Assembly (NCBI GenBank): GCA_963691705.1
Contig: OY829543.1
Span: 51,998,564 to 52,062,563, forward strand
DNA from: Viola odorata
Lineage: Eukaryota > Streptophyta > Magnoliopsida > Malpighiales > Violaceae
Length of the DNA stretch: 64,000 bases
Direction: 5' to 3'
Below are positions 34,364-46,436 of the stretch, piece by piece. Position numbers and translations under genes: made by a program. The notes beneath the pieces are model-generated. The model was given only the letters and a program-made list of their open reading frames with translations. It ran no database searches and had not been told where the DNA came from. Numbering within the stretch: the first letter of the stretch is position 1; the number at the start of each line of letters is the position of its first letter.

Positions 34364-35363
34364 AAGGGGTCAATGCAGTTCTTTTATAGGTAATGATTTT
34401 TCCTCTTTCTGTTATTGTTGTGGTTTATGTAATTTATGTGCTGTTTTTTGACGGGATGATCATTGATTGAGAGTAAAAGGATAAGGAAGCAATGGTGTTT
34501 AGACTTAATGTGTGAGAGTAAAAGGATTAGCATTCTTGGTTATTAAGTTCTGCTTGCTAAGCATAATACTATTAATGATCTACTTTGTAGGGTTTTTGTT
34601 GGAACTATGAGCCAATTCTGCCAGAAGCATGTTGAGTGCCCTGTTTTCATGACCAAGCGTAGCACTACTTTTCAGCATTCCTTTCTGATTTGAAGTCAGA
34701 AACATGAAGAATTGTTGTGATTCATCTTACGATTTTGGTTTCTCTATGATGTATGTTTTCTTGATTTAGGCCAACTTCTATCTTTTTCCCTCAAGTTCTT
34801 GAGGTATGGGCGATATTGTGGAGCTAATCCTTGTAGTTTCTAGATTAAAAACTCTTGTAATTCTATCAAAATTTGGTATTGTGGATCTAATCCTTGATAT
34901 TGTGGAGCTATTTTGTTTTATGAAATGAGACTATACTTTTGGAAAATTCAAATGCATTGAATGTTGTTTCTTTAGAAAAAATGAAGACCAACACATGTTA
35001 CTATGTAAGCTTAAAATTGACTAAAATGGAACAGAAAAGAAAGATGCATAATTGATGACAATTCCCACAGTAAATATGTATAGAAATTCACACAGTAAGC
35101 AATGGATATAGTCAAGAGATCAACAGAGGTACTACAATTCATCTCACATAGCTACTTATAGTACTAAATTAAACAAAAATACCATCTCCCATAAATTATC
35201 ATAATTGTAGCAGCAATGCTAGTTTTTCACAAAGCAGCAAGTTTACATTGTACCCACATAGGTCACATAATCATACACATAAGTTCAGACACACAGGTTC
35301 ATACACATAGGTCATACACTTAAGTCGAAACTGCTACTTAAGTACAAAATTATTTCCAAATTG
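34364..35363. other. Region between the two convergent MULE genes
   Basis: AT-rich, no ORF of interest. It should hold the facing 3' ends of both genes. Tandem-like ACACATAGGTCATACAC words occur near 35256-35320. Confidence 0.55.
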
Positions 35364-38300
35364 TCACTGCAAAGGTTTATGCTTCTTGTTCTTCGAACCC
35401 TTTGGTCGTCCTCTCGGCCTCTTTTCTGGCTGTGTAAGAGCTGGAATTGACGTTGCTTGATCATGTAATTGAGTGGCCGAAGGTTCTTGTTCAGGTTGAG
35501 GGGCATCGTTAGGCCGTTGTTCATGAATTGGTACACTTGATGTGGTTGACTGGGGAGGCAAATATGTTCCAAACCATCTGGTAGGTATGCTGGACTGGGA
35601 CTGGGACTGAAGTACTGGTGCACTGGGTATGGTTGGCAATTGACGGGCTTAATAACAAAAAATCACCTAGAAGGACACAAATAAGAATTGAGTAAACAAA
35701 TTTAATCTAAATTATTAAAGATATTTAGACAGAGGCATACCATGGTTGTGTCTGTCAGTGGATTGGTGAATGACTCTATCCCACCAAACGGCCTGCTTAG
35801 TGGTTGAATATTTTGTTGTTGGTTCCTTCTCCACTGCGATGGTTCGACACTTGTAGTAGAGTTTTGTGTGCTCAAATTATTTACCACACGGCTTGCAGCT
35901 TCTGAACCTTCACCACTTACACCAACATCTACATTTCTACCACTGCGTTGTGAACAAGTTGTAGATTTGTGTCCCGACTTGAAGCATTTTGTGCATCTTT
36001 GCCAATTAGAGGATTTTGTAGCACTCTTCTTCCTGCTCTTTGGCTCCCATACCTCAGGTATCCTACACACTCTCCGCCTACCTTTCACTGCCTTCTTAGG
36101 TGGGGCTATAACGTCTGGTTGCAATGTTTTGAGCCTAAACCTCTCATCATTAACAGGCTTGATAGAGTGTTCATATGCTTTCAAAAACATATCTTTCCTA
36201 GACCAATGCGCCACAAAATCCTCAACTTTACATCTCATATGAGAAATAACAGCAATTGCATGTTGACATGGGATTCCTGTTAAATCCCAGCTTCTGCAAC
36301 TGCACTTCCTCTCTTCAAACTTGACAATAAACTTAGCAGCCCCTTCAAATACCTCCCAACCACTGGCAGAGGCGTCGCAACCACTGCATAAATGTAAGTT
36401 CAACTCAGTGCTAAACCACAAAATATAATGTAGATAGTGATGAGAGGATCGAATCCACAGGGAGGAAATCTTGAATAATTCGTATTTTTCTTGTAAAAGC
36501 CAAATCGCAACAAAGTTGGGGGGAGTTTTTGTAATTAAAACCAAATTAAAAACAATACTTGAATAAAAATCAGTGAGTGAAAATAGCATGCACAAATTAT
36601 AACTGAAAATATGAATGAAATCAGAGGTAGAGAAACAATCCTTGGTAGAGATTTAAACAAGGTGACTATCCTTTGTAATTGATCATTGACAAAACATATT
36701 CTGAAATGGATTTATAGAAATGTTAAAGGAACTAGAGACACTCTAATTTCCCAGGTTAAGTTTTCCTAAGAGTTGCTGGAAAATTGTAAACACACGGGAA
36801 ACCCATTCCTAAGCCTAGGGATGGATTCAATCAGCCCTGGACCTATTCTTCTCCTTCTTTCTAGTTTAAAATGACAAGTCTTATGTCAATAATCAACTAG
36901 TTGTCTACTCAATCTTCATTTAATGTAGGAAAAACACTAATATAAATGAAACTGACATTACTCATTCAAATCAAATCACAAGTTGGCCAAACTTCCAATT
37001 TTAACAAGAACAAGTTTTAATAAATTAAAATGAGAAGGAAAGAAATATAAAAACATTCATATTAAGTTCAACACAAGTCTCACAATAACATGGATAGTCA
37101 ACCTCTAATCTCTACCAAGAATCAGAGGAGTTTAGCCACAATACATAATTAAAATCACAAAATAAAACTTATTGTTCAAAGTAGGAAATTGCTGGAAAAT
37201 AAAGTGGAAAAGTGGTGCAGTTTTTCTGATCTCTTCTTCTCTGATCCGATTCCTCCTCTTTGCATCGTCGTCCTCCCTTTTAATAGCCTTTCTCCTTCTC
37301 CTCTCATCTGATTCAAAGGTCCAACCTTCACCATAAAATAATTGCAGCACTTCAAGAACATGTGCTGCCAAAACCAGGCTGGAAAATGGCACTTCTTCAC
37401 TTTTAAAGAGAATATTCTTGAATAATTCAAAGGGAATGTTTTGTCATTCTTCCATTGATGTCCCCTTGGCGTTTCTGCAAGGTGGAAGAAGGAATCCAGG
37501 CACTAATACTCGTGCCCATGTCCTCCAGGTTCCAGGCTGTCCGAACCAGCACTCTCAAATAAAATACACAAGTACATTCAGTGCTGTCCAGGCTGGAACT
37601 CTGACACGGTCGGACTCATCCCTAGGCCTAGGGATGGAGAGACCAAATTCGGCAGACAGTAGGCTGAAATCAAAACTCCAACACCGATTGATTATTTTAG
37701 CTCTAATCTTCAAGCTTTTCGTTCCTTTTCCTCATTTAACGATTATTAAGCCTGCAAAGCAAAATAGGAAGGAAACAACCTCAAAGTAGCATAATTATTA
37801 TCTCGATTAATAATAAAAGAGACAATAAAACAAGGTAAATAAACAATCAATCAACCACCATCACCATTAGTAAAAACATGGCAATACACACTAGCGGCCT
37901 TAAAATCCTCAATTTTACCCCATATCCTAGGCCCGAAATCACCAACAAATTTGCAATTTCCATAAATTCTCATTTTTACAAACCGTTTCACAACTAGCAT
38001 CCTTATCTCTTCAAACATTGTAACTATCAATAAATGCCTAGCAGTTATTATGAATGCATTGAATGTCTCGCACATGTTATTGTCAACAACGTCTGATTTT
38101 GAGAGACAATTGAAAAAATTCTTACACCTGTATTTAGGAGGTACCTTCAACATGGCATCTACTGCTTCAGTGTCAAAGTTGTACATCCTCTCCAAATTCT
38201 CTTCCAACTGGGGTAAATTTGTTGACTTGACAACACTCCAGAAAAGGCTTGAATACAACTCTCCCTCACGACCCTTCCTCCACTTTGAGAATAAGTGCCT

Positions 38301-40420
38301 AGCACATCGTCGGTGCTCTGCTTTAGGCATAAGAAATCTAACACCATTGATAATTGACTGCAAATACATGACACCACAAAAAAGGGAATGCATTAGTTCA
38401 AAAATAAATGTACAAAAAAGAACAATTCACAACCAAATAGGCATGAGACAAGAATAAAACTCTTATATAGTTCATCTAAAACATACTAAGAAAAATTCAA
38501 AATCCTTGACATCAACATAGCTATAATAGCATTCAGCAAGATAATTCAAAATCCATGGTTACTAAGCTAAAAACATAATAATTAAGATCAATGAATTTGG
38601 ATAGGAATAAAACTTACCGGATGTTGATCTGATTGAAATGTCCATCCCAAACCTTCTTCAGCGATACGCAAGTCTTTCATCACAGTCTCAATAAACCACA
38701 ACCAGTTGCAGTTGTTCTCAACATCCACAACCGCCCAAGCCACTGGAAACATCTGATCATTGCCATCTCTGCCTACAACTGAAAGTAGTTGTTGTCTATA
38801 TGGTCCCTTCAGGAAACAACCATCAACCCCTAGTACTTGCCTGCATCCAGCCAAAAACCCTCTCTTCACTGTATCAAAACATACATACATCCTTAAGAAT
38901 ACATTACCCGGCGCTTCAAGAACAACTGTAGACCCCGGATTGCTATCCTTCAACTCATGAGCATAATCCCATATCCTCCTGAACTCTTTCTCGTAGTCAC
39001 TACAAAAATATTTTTGTATTTGAATCCTGGCTCTCCTTGCCTGACTTTGAGAAATCTCAATCCCAAGTTCTTCTTTGGAATACTTTTTGATGTCCTTCTG
39101 CTTCATTGCAGTAGCAGTTGATTTCCTCTCTTTGATAAAGTGACTAGCAATCAACTTGTAATTAATTCGGCTGTTTGTGAATACCGTGGGGCACGTATGC
39201 TCAGAAATAAAAGTCTTCAATTGCCAATGAGCTGAGTACTTTGGTTTGTAGCAGTATACATACCACTTGCAACTATTATTTAGGCACTTGATTCTTATCC
39301 GCATCTTATCATTCTTCACAAAATAAACTTCCTTGTGCACTTTCAAACTATGCTCTATCACTGCATCCTTGAACTGTTGAGTAGTAAAAAAAACCATCCC
39401 GACCTCAAAATATGGAATCTCTCTGTAGTTGGTAGTGGGCTTGTAACACTGTGAAGTCTTTCTTCTTCTCCTCTCATGGTCTGCATCACTTCCTGAACTA
39501 CTAGACACTGCACTACCATTAGAATCTTCCCCAATCTCATCATCTACATGCTCTTGTGCCAAAGCTGATGTACGTGGATCATCTTCCACCACCCTATTTC
39601 CTCCATCCTCTTGCCCTTGCCCTTGCCCTTCTCTACTTCCACTGGTCTCACCCCTCTCCTTCTTCTTCTTCTTTGGCTTCGCTGCTTTCTTCAACTCCGT
39701 ATACTCCTCATTATCAGTTAAGTAGGGAACATCCACCCAAGTTCCAAGTCCACCTTCTATCCCAACATACTCGTTATCTGCACTTTCTTCACTATCATCT
39801 TCGCTATCACCACCATCTTCTTCATCAACCCTATCTCCACTTCCCAAATTGTTATCTCCTTCAGCCTCTTGATTACTAGAGTCCACAGAATTGAAGCTTG
39901 AAATGTTAAAAGATGGAGCTAAAGGGGCAGCTTCTTCATAAATGTTTCTAGGAAACCCCAATGACCTAACTCCCTCATCAATATTATAATTACTTTCACC
40001 TACCAACTCAGCTGTGTTAATACTAAAGTAATCACTATGTATAGTTTTTGGCAAGGGCAGTAAATCACACGGTAAAATCTTAGGTTTACCTTCAATAAAC
40101 AAGGGCTCACTTTCATCATGTTCCACATACAAATCCACCAAGCCATTATCTACTATAGATTACACAAATATTTCAAACGTTATTTCACATTGCATTAAAG
40201 TCAAGTCCAAATCCATATCCTCAATGGCACTATCCCATTGTTTACTTTCAAAAAAAACTTTACCAACATTATTAACTTTCATCCTCCCTAAAATCCAAAC
40301 TATTAACTCATAACATAATACTTCCCTCTGACACTTCCACTGAACAACTGTCGGATTCTTATACCTAAACGGATTGTTTCTAAACTTTCCACCCACGTGG
40401 AAACGCAAAACAGCAGCCAT
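35364..40420 (-). pseudogene. MURA-type MULE transposase, disrupted
   Basis: It begins MAAVLRFHVGGKF at 40420. An in-frame TAA at 40162-40160 breaks it; the same frame then runs to a GTAAGT donor at 38617. The second exon starts 38357, is split by a solo LTR (36385-37853), and ends at 35741. A last exon ending at 35364 carries the AT-hook RPRGRPKG; its acceptor is uncertain (about 35600). Domains in order: MuDR N-terminal DNA-binding domain; MULE transposase core with VLGVDGCFLKG and FQSDQHP acidic residues and CARHLF; SWIM zinc finger CSC...CQH; CCHC knuckle CTKCFKSGHKSTTC. Very acidic Asp/Glu/Ser linkers lie near the N-terminus. Removing the LTR and one target copy keeps the frame, so the insertion is clean. 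Confidence 0.9.
36385..37853 (-). mobile_element. Solo LTR nested in the MULE transposase
   Basis: 1469 bp, bounded by TGCATAAATG and CAATCAATCA (TG...CA) with the 5-bp duplication ACCAC at 36380-36384 and 37854-37858. The minus orientation is inferred from the TCTCTGTGG-type block near the end. No internal domain, so it is the product of LTR-LTR recombination. It resembles the solo LTR at 59824-61175. Confidence 0.87.
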
Positions 40421-40826
40421 GACCTACCAAGTAAAACAGAAGTATATAATTTAATTAACAATCGTAAACAACATGACGACATGATTCGCACGAAAGGGTT
40501 ACAAAACAGGACCACATGGTCGCTTAAAAGGGTTATAGCTTACAAAATAGGACCACATGGTTCACATTAAAGAGATACAAAATTACAGACATCGAAAACC
40601 AACCAAGATGAACACAACATCACATACGTCCTCAAAAGGCAAAATTAAACGGTTAAAATTACATACCGTTGTCTTCCCGTTGTCGTTGTACCTTTAATTC
40701 TCGCTTTCAAACTAAATCAACGCTCGATTTCCAGTTTTTGCGAATTTAGGATTTTGTCTGAAATGAGGAGCTCGATTTAGGAGAAGACGATGAGTTCGTG
40801 CCAGGCGTTCGTGCGAGAGGATAAGA
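40421..40826 (-). promoter_or_regulatory. Transposase leader between right TIR and start codon
   Basis: About 400 bp of non-coding sequence between the TIR and the transposase ATG. A 5' UTR or promoter-proximal role is expected by analogy with mudrA. Confidence 0.45.
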
Positions 40827-41243
40827 CCAGTTGATGTTTCGTGCGAGTCTTTTAGAATCTAGGGTTTGTGTGTGTGTGAGCAGAGTTTGGAAGAAGGGAG
40901 AAGGGAGAAGACGATGTTCGTTCGACGGGGAGGGTAGAAAGTGAGTTGGTAAGAGTAAAAACTAAGGTGGGGCCCACTTGTTTTATTTTTTTACAATATA
41001 GGTTTTTTAGTTTTTAGTTAATATTTTTAAAATTGGTGGGTCTCGCTAAGGGGCCAGGTGTCATGTGAGGTGTCACATTTAATAATAAAATAATGAGATT
41101 TAACAGAAAATGGAAACGTTAGACGGTAGGGACCCTAGGCGGATAACGGAAATGACGCCTGGGACCCGATTGAACAGAATTTGAAATGTGGGACGAACTA
41201 AAATGAAAATAATATCCATATGGACCCCAGGGTGCCTTTTCCC
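40827..41243 (-). repeat. Right TIR of the MULE
   Basis: 417 bp, the inverted copy of 33315-33764, ending CCTTTTCCC before the AAGTGAGGTT duplication. Confidence 0.88.
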
Positions 41244-41275
41244 AAGTGAGGTTTACCTCTCCTTCTCAAGAAGTA

Positions 41276-41487
41276 CTCCCTCCGTTTTCAAATAACTGTC
41301 GCGCGCGCATACCAATATTGGCCGGATGACTCACTATTTGATCCCAAAAAAATCCGTACTTTTTTTGTGGAAGTACGTTAATTAACGTACTTCCACAAAA
41401 AAAGTACGGATTTTTTTGGGATCAAATAGTGAGTCATCCGGCCAATATTGGTATGCGCGCGCGACAGTTATTTGAAAACGGAGGGAG
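41276..41487. mobile_element. Stowaway-type MITE 3, perfect palindrome
   Basis: 212 bp with TA duplications at 41274-41275 and 41488-41489. The two 106-base arms are exact reverse complements, meeting at ACGTTAATTAACGT with no loop. It starts CTCCCTCCGTTTTC. It lies 22 bp beyond the MULE target duplication. Confidence 0.95.
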
Positions 41488-41489
41488 TA

Positions 41490-43497
41490 TTAATTAGTCT
41501 AGACGGCTAAACTTTCTTTTTCGTATAATATACAAACGGAGACCATACCTCCCTATCCTTATTCGTATAATAGATTTTACAAATCTTGATGTTTCACAAA
41601 ATAGTTCCCAACTTGTGTTTAATCTTTCATCTAATTGTCAACTAGAGAAGCGATAGAGAAAGAAGATAGGAAAAAAACACAGCAAGTGCCAAGTGGTATC
41701 ATTTTCTATTTCAAAAATTGAGACTTTGCGATAATACTATTATATTTTATGTCCATGATTATTTTTTGGAAAAATTATGTTAAATGATTGGGGTGGCTCG
41801 TGGGCTTGGGGGAAAGCTAAAGCTATCTTGTTAAATACTAGTAGTTAAGTTGACACGCCTTGTTAAAGACTAGTATTAATCATAATTATGTCTTGGGAAC
41901 TTCAACTTCTTCTCTAGCTACTAGTACTAATAAAGAGCACTTAGGTTTTTGAAATTTCTATCAATAATGAAAAATGAAAAATTAGTGAACAATTTTCCCT
42001 CATTTTCGTATTTAAAGATCGTTCAAACAATAAAATTATAATACGTTATTAATGAGTGATTGCATATAAATGAACCCACTAGGAGTTCACTTACCGTTAT
42101 CTAAATTTTTAGCATATAACTTCTGGTAGAATTGGTGCTCTTTGATCCTAACCACAAAAAATCATGACAAGTTTAGATTAATCGTGAAGGCTTGGACGGT
42201 GGAGAAGTAACTATATGTGCATGCACCCAATGAGACTGGGAAAAACACGACACGCAAAATTCAACCATTTTTAGCAAATTGGTTGTCCACCACTATTGAT
42301 ATCTACAATTGTCAATTTGTAAAACCCGTTGACTTTCTTAAAGCTAATCATTTGATTTTGGTAGTTTATATGCTTTAATTTGCTAATTAAAATGGATTAG
42401 TGATAGATTAGGAGGGGACATTATTAAGTTTCAACGCCGTGGATGCGTACGTGTTTAAATACTTCACCGCACGCAGCAGCCTTTTCAATTCATTACACAT
42501 TACATTTAATTAATACTTCTGTTTTTTATATAAAAAAAACGCAAGTAACTTAGACTTCTTGTCTCAACTTCAACTGTCTTAATAAACAAATTAAATTAAT
42601 TAACTAACTAATCCTTGTTATGTCAACTAGTAATAAAGAAAATAAATTTTTTTTCAACCAAACGTAGCCTCACATTTAATTTAATCCCTCTTTATAAAAA
42701 AAATTATAATCAAACTCTAATATTATTAGAAAAGACAAAAAAGAAATTAAAAACTCAAATCACTTGAGTTTGGTTTAATGGTTTAATCATGGTTTAACGT
42801 TTAACCTCACACCCCCTAATTTTATGCAAAAGAACACATGTAGTGGCTGTTTGGGGTTTGGGGTTGGGTACCCAACCCAACATTTGCTAACCCAAAATGA
42901 AATTTTGGTGTTTGTTAAACACCATTGGGGAAATGAAAAAGTGGATTTTTGGGTGGGGAAATGAGAAAAGTAGGGGGTGAGGGAATGGAGCAACGCAAAT
43001 TGAAGGCCAATTTGGCCTCTCTCTCTTTTTTTTTTTCTTTTTCATTTTTTTTTAATTTTTTAACGTTATATAACCAACAAAATAAATTAAAAACTATCAC
43101 AATAAAATCTTTATTTCAAGATAAGTAATTCTAGATCAATTTTTCTTATTTTTATTAATTTTTTAAAAATGGATTTTATGCCCTTTATGGTCATTTTACC
43201 AAACACTTCAGATACCTCATAACACTTTTGATTTTTTTTACCAAACAGCACACTCCGTTTCCCAAAAGTCATTTTCCCACTCAACATTTTCCCAAAAGTC
43301 ATTTTCCTACCGAACCGGAACGCCAAACAGACCCGTAGACAAAAAGGTCCATACCCAAGTGCACAGTGTGGATCCCAAATGCCACGTCAGTTGATTTGCT
43401 TAGAAAACTGTGCGTACAAGCTGAGCAATGTTTATCCTTTCCTTTATTTTTTTTATTATCAATTTAATTTAACTTTGTTTTTCTTTTCTTGTCCTCT
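41490..43497. other. AT-rich intergenic DNA
   Basis: No gene is seen. A candidate TIR element occupies about 42844-43334: GGCTGTTTGGGG at the left and CCAAACAGACCC at the right, with two GGGAAAATGACTTTTGGGAAA-type direct repeats (minus strand) inside. Its target duplication is unclear. Confidence 0.45.
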
Positions 43498-45040
43498 TTA
43501 TAATCCCTCCTCTCTACGCACTCTTCCACCACATTTGGGTTTCTCATTCTCTTCTCCATCTACTTGTTCCTTTTACCACCTCTCTCTCTCTCGTGTGCCC
43601 TCTGTTCTGGAACTTCTAAAGAACTTTTCTTTACCTCTCTTTTGCGACATTGAAGTTGTGCTCTTTTCTCTCCTCAAGAACTCAAGAGACTTCTACACTT
43701 TTGCGATTCTTGGGTATGCGTACCTTCTCTCTTTTCTTGGTTTTGCTAGAAATAAAGAGAAAAGTTTAGATCTTGTGTTGTCTGTACAAAACAGCCTGGT
43801 TCTTGAACCTGGTATTTTGAGTTTACAAAGACCAGTCATTTGGCTTCTGCTTGTTAGACCATGAATCGTTGATGGATGGAAACTGATTCCTTAACACGTT
43901 TAAGGTTAAGGATTCATTTATTTAAATGCTAATCAAGTTATGGAAGTAATGGGACAGCAGAAATCAAATCACTAACTTTTTCATAAAGATAACCCTCAAT
44001 TTCAGCAGTTTATGGGGATTTTTGTTTTCTTGAAGTGTGTTATGGGATATTTTTTGGTGTACTTGGAAACTGGAATTCTTGGATGTTTCTGTTATACTTG
44101 TCTGCGGCCTCCCTTTTTCTCTCTCTATCTTCTTTGTTTTCTTCCCCAATAATTCGTTGATCAGAAGATACTTACTTTCTGTTCTACTAACAACAAGCTG
44201 TGAAATTTTGGCCTCTGTGCAGATTTTTGTCGTCTTGTAATTAATTTTGCATCAAATTTTGTTTGCCGTTCAAACCCATGTTTATGTGTCTCATTACAAT
44301 ATTCTTGAATATTTTATAGACCCTGCCTCTTGTCTGAAGCCGCTAAGTTGGTTGCCGGAGATAATCTTGTCATTTGGTGCAAGACTTTTTTTTCTTCTAA
44401 TTAATTTTTTTTGAAGAAAAAAAAATCACCTAATTATGGTGTGATTCAATGTATCATGCTTGTTGAGAATTGAATTTAATAATTAGATAAATAAGATACA
44501 CTCTTTGTAATGTAAACATGGATCTTTATCATAGATTTTGTGGTTACTATGTTCTTGAAGAAGAGTGAAGTTTCTTGCAAGTATTTTTCTACAATTTGCT
44601 TCTTTAGGTCGTTCTCATATTTATAAAAGTTTGGTGATTGGAATTAATGTTGTTATAGACTTTAAGCCATTTTCATACTGGATTTTGGTGATACTTTGGT
44701 ATGTGTTGTTAAACTTGTGTAAGACCTGTCCATTTTTGCTTCTAGATTGACAATATTAGGAGGTTAGTTGATGGTAGATAAATCACATTAACATTTTGAT
44801 GTTAGTTGGATGGTAGATAATTCACAGTCTACTTTAGGTTCCTTTAATAGGTCTACTTTAGAAATCCTCTAAAAATGCTATCAATTTTTTTCTGGTCTTT
44901 TTCCTTTTTATTTGTTCATGTAATTTTCTGGATAGGCAGAACTCTCTTGGTTGATCTGCTCGTAAGATGTGAGTTATTTATTGTTGCTGACGATTTTCTT
45001 TTCCACATGCTTTCAGATCTTAGCTGAAACCCCTTGTGAA
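43498..45040 (+). other. 5' leader and leader intron of the RMA gene
   Basis: A TATA-like TTTATAATCC near 43497 is followed by a CT-rich leader. A donor at 43714 (CTTGG|GTATGC) and acceptor TTTCAG at 45016 define a 1.3-kb intron inside the 5' UTR. Plant 5' UTR introns often raise expression. The open frame 43379-43864 crosses the CT-rich leader and is not a gene. Confidence 0.55.
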
Positions 45041-45844
45041 ATGGATGCAATGCGCAGAGAGGACTTCTTTGATGAAATCATGAATCATAGAGACTTTAAT
45101 GAAGAAGAAAAGGCATCACTAGAGAAGAAGTGGAATTCAACATCCAGCAACGCTTTGGATTCGGATGACAGTCCCTCCAGTGGTTTTGATTGCAATATCT
45201 GCCTAGACTCTGTCCAGGATCCTGTTGTCACGCTTTGTGGTCATCTCTACTGCTGGCCCTGCATATACAAATGGCTTCATTTCCAGAGTATATCTAGAGA
45301 AAGCCAATACCAGAAGCCACCACAACAATGCCCTGTGTGCAAATCTGAAGTTTCTCAAGCCACCATAGTTCCACTCTTTGGACGGGGACAATCCTCGAAA
45401 CCCTCCTCCACTAAAGGCAAGACCCCGAATCTGGGAATAATCATTCCGCGAAGACCACTCGGCTGTGCTTTTGGGTTTGACCCGCCGAGATCAAATTCTA
45501 CCAGTAGTCCCCTGCCGGCATCACAATATTACCATCAAGATTATCCACACTCACAGCTGTATTACCCTCAGCAAGGCAGGTACAGCTCTTCACCAGCGAT
45601 TAGCCCAGGGGGGACGAGTACTGCAAATTTGATCGATCCTTTAATCGGAATGATCCGTGAAGTCTTTTACGCAAGGCTATTCAGTAACTCGATCACAGAT
45701 ATATACACGTACAATAATTCATATCATCTTGCAGGGAGCACTAGCCCGAGACTTCGGAGGCATGTAATGCAAGCTGATAAGTCACTCAGCAGAATCTGTT
45801 TTTTTCTCTTCTGCTGTGTATTTATGTGCTTTCTCTCGTTCTGA
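45041..45844 (+). CDS. RMA-type membrane-anchored RING E3 ubiquitin ligase
   Basis: 267 residues in one coding exon. The ATG at 45041 is chosen because the upstream in-frame codons span the splice acceptor at 45016. The C3HC4 RING has C51, C54, C66, H68, C71, C74, C97 and C100 (CNICLDSVQDPVVTLCGH, CWPCIYKW, CPVCK). A Ser/Pro/Tyr-rich middle follows, then LIDPLIGMIREVFYARLF, a conserved block in RMA proteins, and a C-terminal hydrophobic anchor (ICFFLFCCVFMCFLSF). RMA1-3 and pepper RMA1H1 are ER-membrane ligases of protein quality control and aquaporin turnover. Length fits the family (about 240-270). From memory Arabidopsis RMA1 (At4g03510) sits next to TRX-m2. No lesions are seen. Confidence 0.92.
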   Translation: MDAMRREDFFDEIMNHRDFNEEEKASLEKKWNSTSSNALDSDDSPSSGFDCNICLDSVQDPVVTLCGHLYCWPCIYKWLHFQSISRESQYQKPPQQCPVCKSEVSQATIVPLFGRGQSSKPSSTKGKTPNLGIIIPRRPLGCAFGFDPPRSNSTSSPLPASQYYHQDYPHSQLYYPQQGRYSSSPAISPGGTSTANLIDPLIGMIREVFYARLFSNSITDIYTYNNSYHLAGSTSPRLRRHVMQADKSLSRICFFLFCCVFMCFLSF

Positions 45845-46436
45845 GCAACATCTTGTGGTGATGTGGTGTATACCTGTAAAAAGAATCATGAGTTCAAAGA
45901 TTATATACATGTAAAAGAGCTATCCTGTAACATTAGAGGATGTGGCGATCCTGTGCTGCAATATTTGCAAGGATGAGGAATATATGTGTAATGTGTTTGT
46001 CCACCATATTAGCCTTTCATGTGTAGGTTTAATGAGAAATCCTATCATTGTGCTTGGCCTCATGAACAATCGTTGTCGGTTGTCCAAGAGTTGTATCGTC
46101 ATGGATTCTCTTCATTAACTTTCGAAACCTCAGAAACGTATGGAATATTCATCGGAAAGTTTCAGGCAAGTATAATTGTTAGGTTTCTGAAAGTATCGAG
46201 TAGGTATAAGTAGACATGGAAGGGTTATGAAATTATTCGTTAAACTATCTTATTTGTGGCGTAGTTTGGAAGTAGACACTCTTCTTTTAGAACTAATCGA
46301 TCACCAACTCCACTCTAGGAGTGATCGAGAGTTTGGCTGGAAAAATGGTTTTCCAGTACATTATTATCGGAAAAGAGTCTTGAAAAGAAAGTTCTAGTGC
46401 AGGAAAAGTTAATGGGTCGCTGCCCATGATTTCAAT
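45845..46436. other. RMA 3' flank
   Basis: 3' UTR and spacer up to the copia fragment. No gene is supported. Confidence 0.5.

Larger units (their letters stand above)
33315..41243. mobile_element. Mutator-like element (MULE) with two convergent genes
   Basis: Both ends read GGGAAAAGGCACC inward, and the direct repeat AAGTGAGGTT flanks both sides (33305-33314, 41244-41253). TIRs of about 450 and 417 bp are visible. From the right TIR inward runs a MURA-type transposase (-); from the left TIR inward runs a GRF zinc-finger gene (+). A later solo LTR insertion (36385-37853) enlarged the element to 7929 bp; without it and its duplication the element would be 6455 bp. The arrangement mirrors maize MuDR (mudrA/mudrB convergent from the two TIRs). 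TIRs differ at a number of positions and by two indels (about 31 and 11 bp), so insertion is not very recent. Confidence 0.9.

Noticed and set aside
35868..36283. Plus-strand ORFs opposite the SWIM domain of the transposase
   Set aside because: Shadows of the minus-strand transposase frame, which carries clear SWIM and CCHC motifs.
37418..37789. 123-residue ORF inside the nested solo LTR
   Set aside because: LTRs are non-coding; no domain is visible.
39556..39879. Plus-strand ORF rich in Leu/His/Pro
   Set aside because: Antisense of the acidic Asp/Glu linker of the transposase.
43379..43864. 161-residue plus-strand ORF before the RMA gene
   Set aside because: It covers the CT-rich leader and crosses a good splice donor at 43714. 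Composition is Phe/Leu/Ser from pyrimidine runs.
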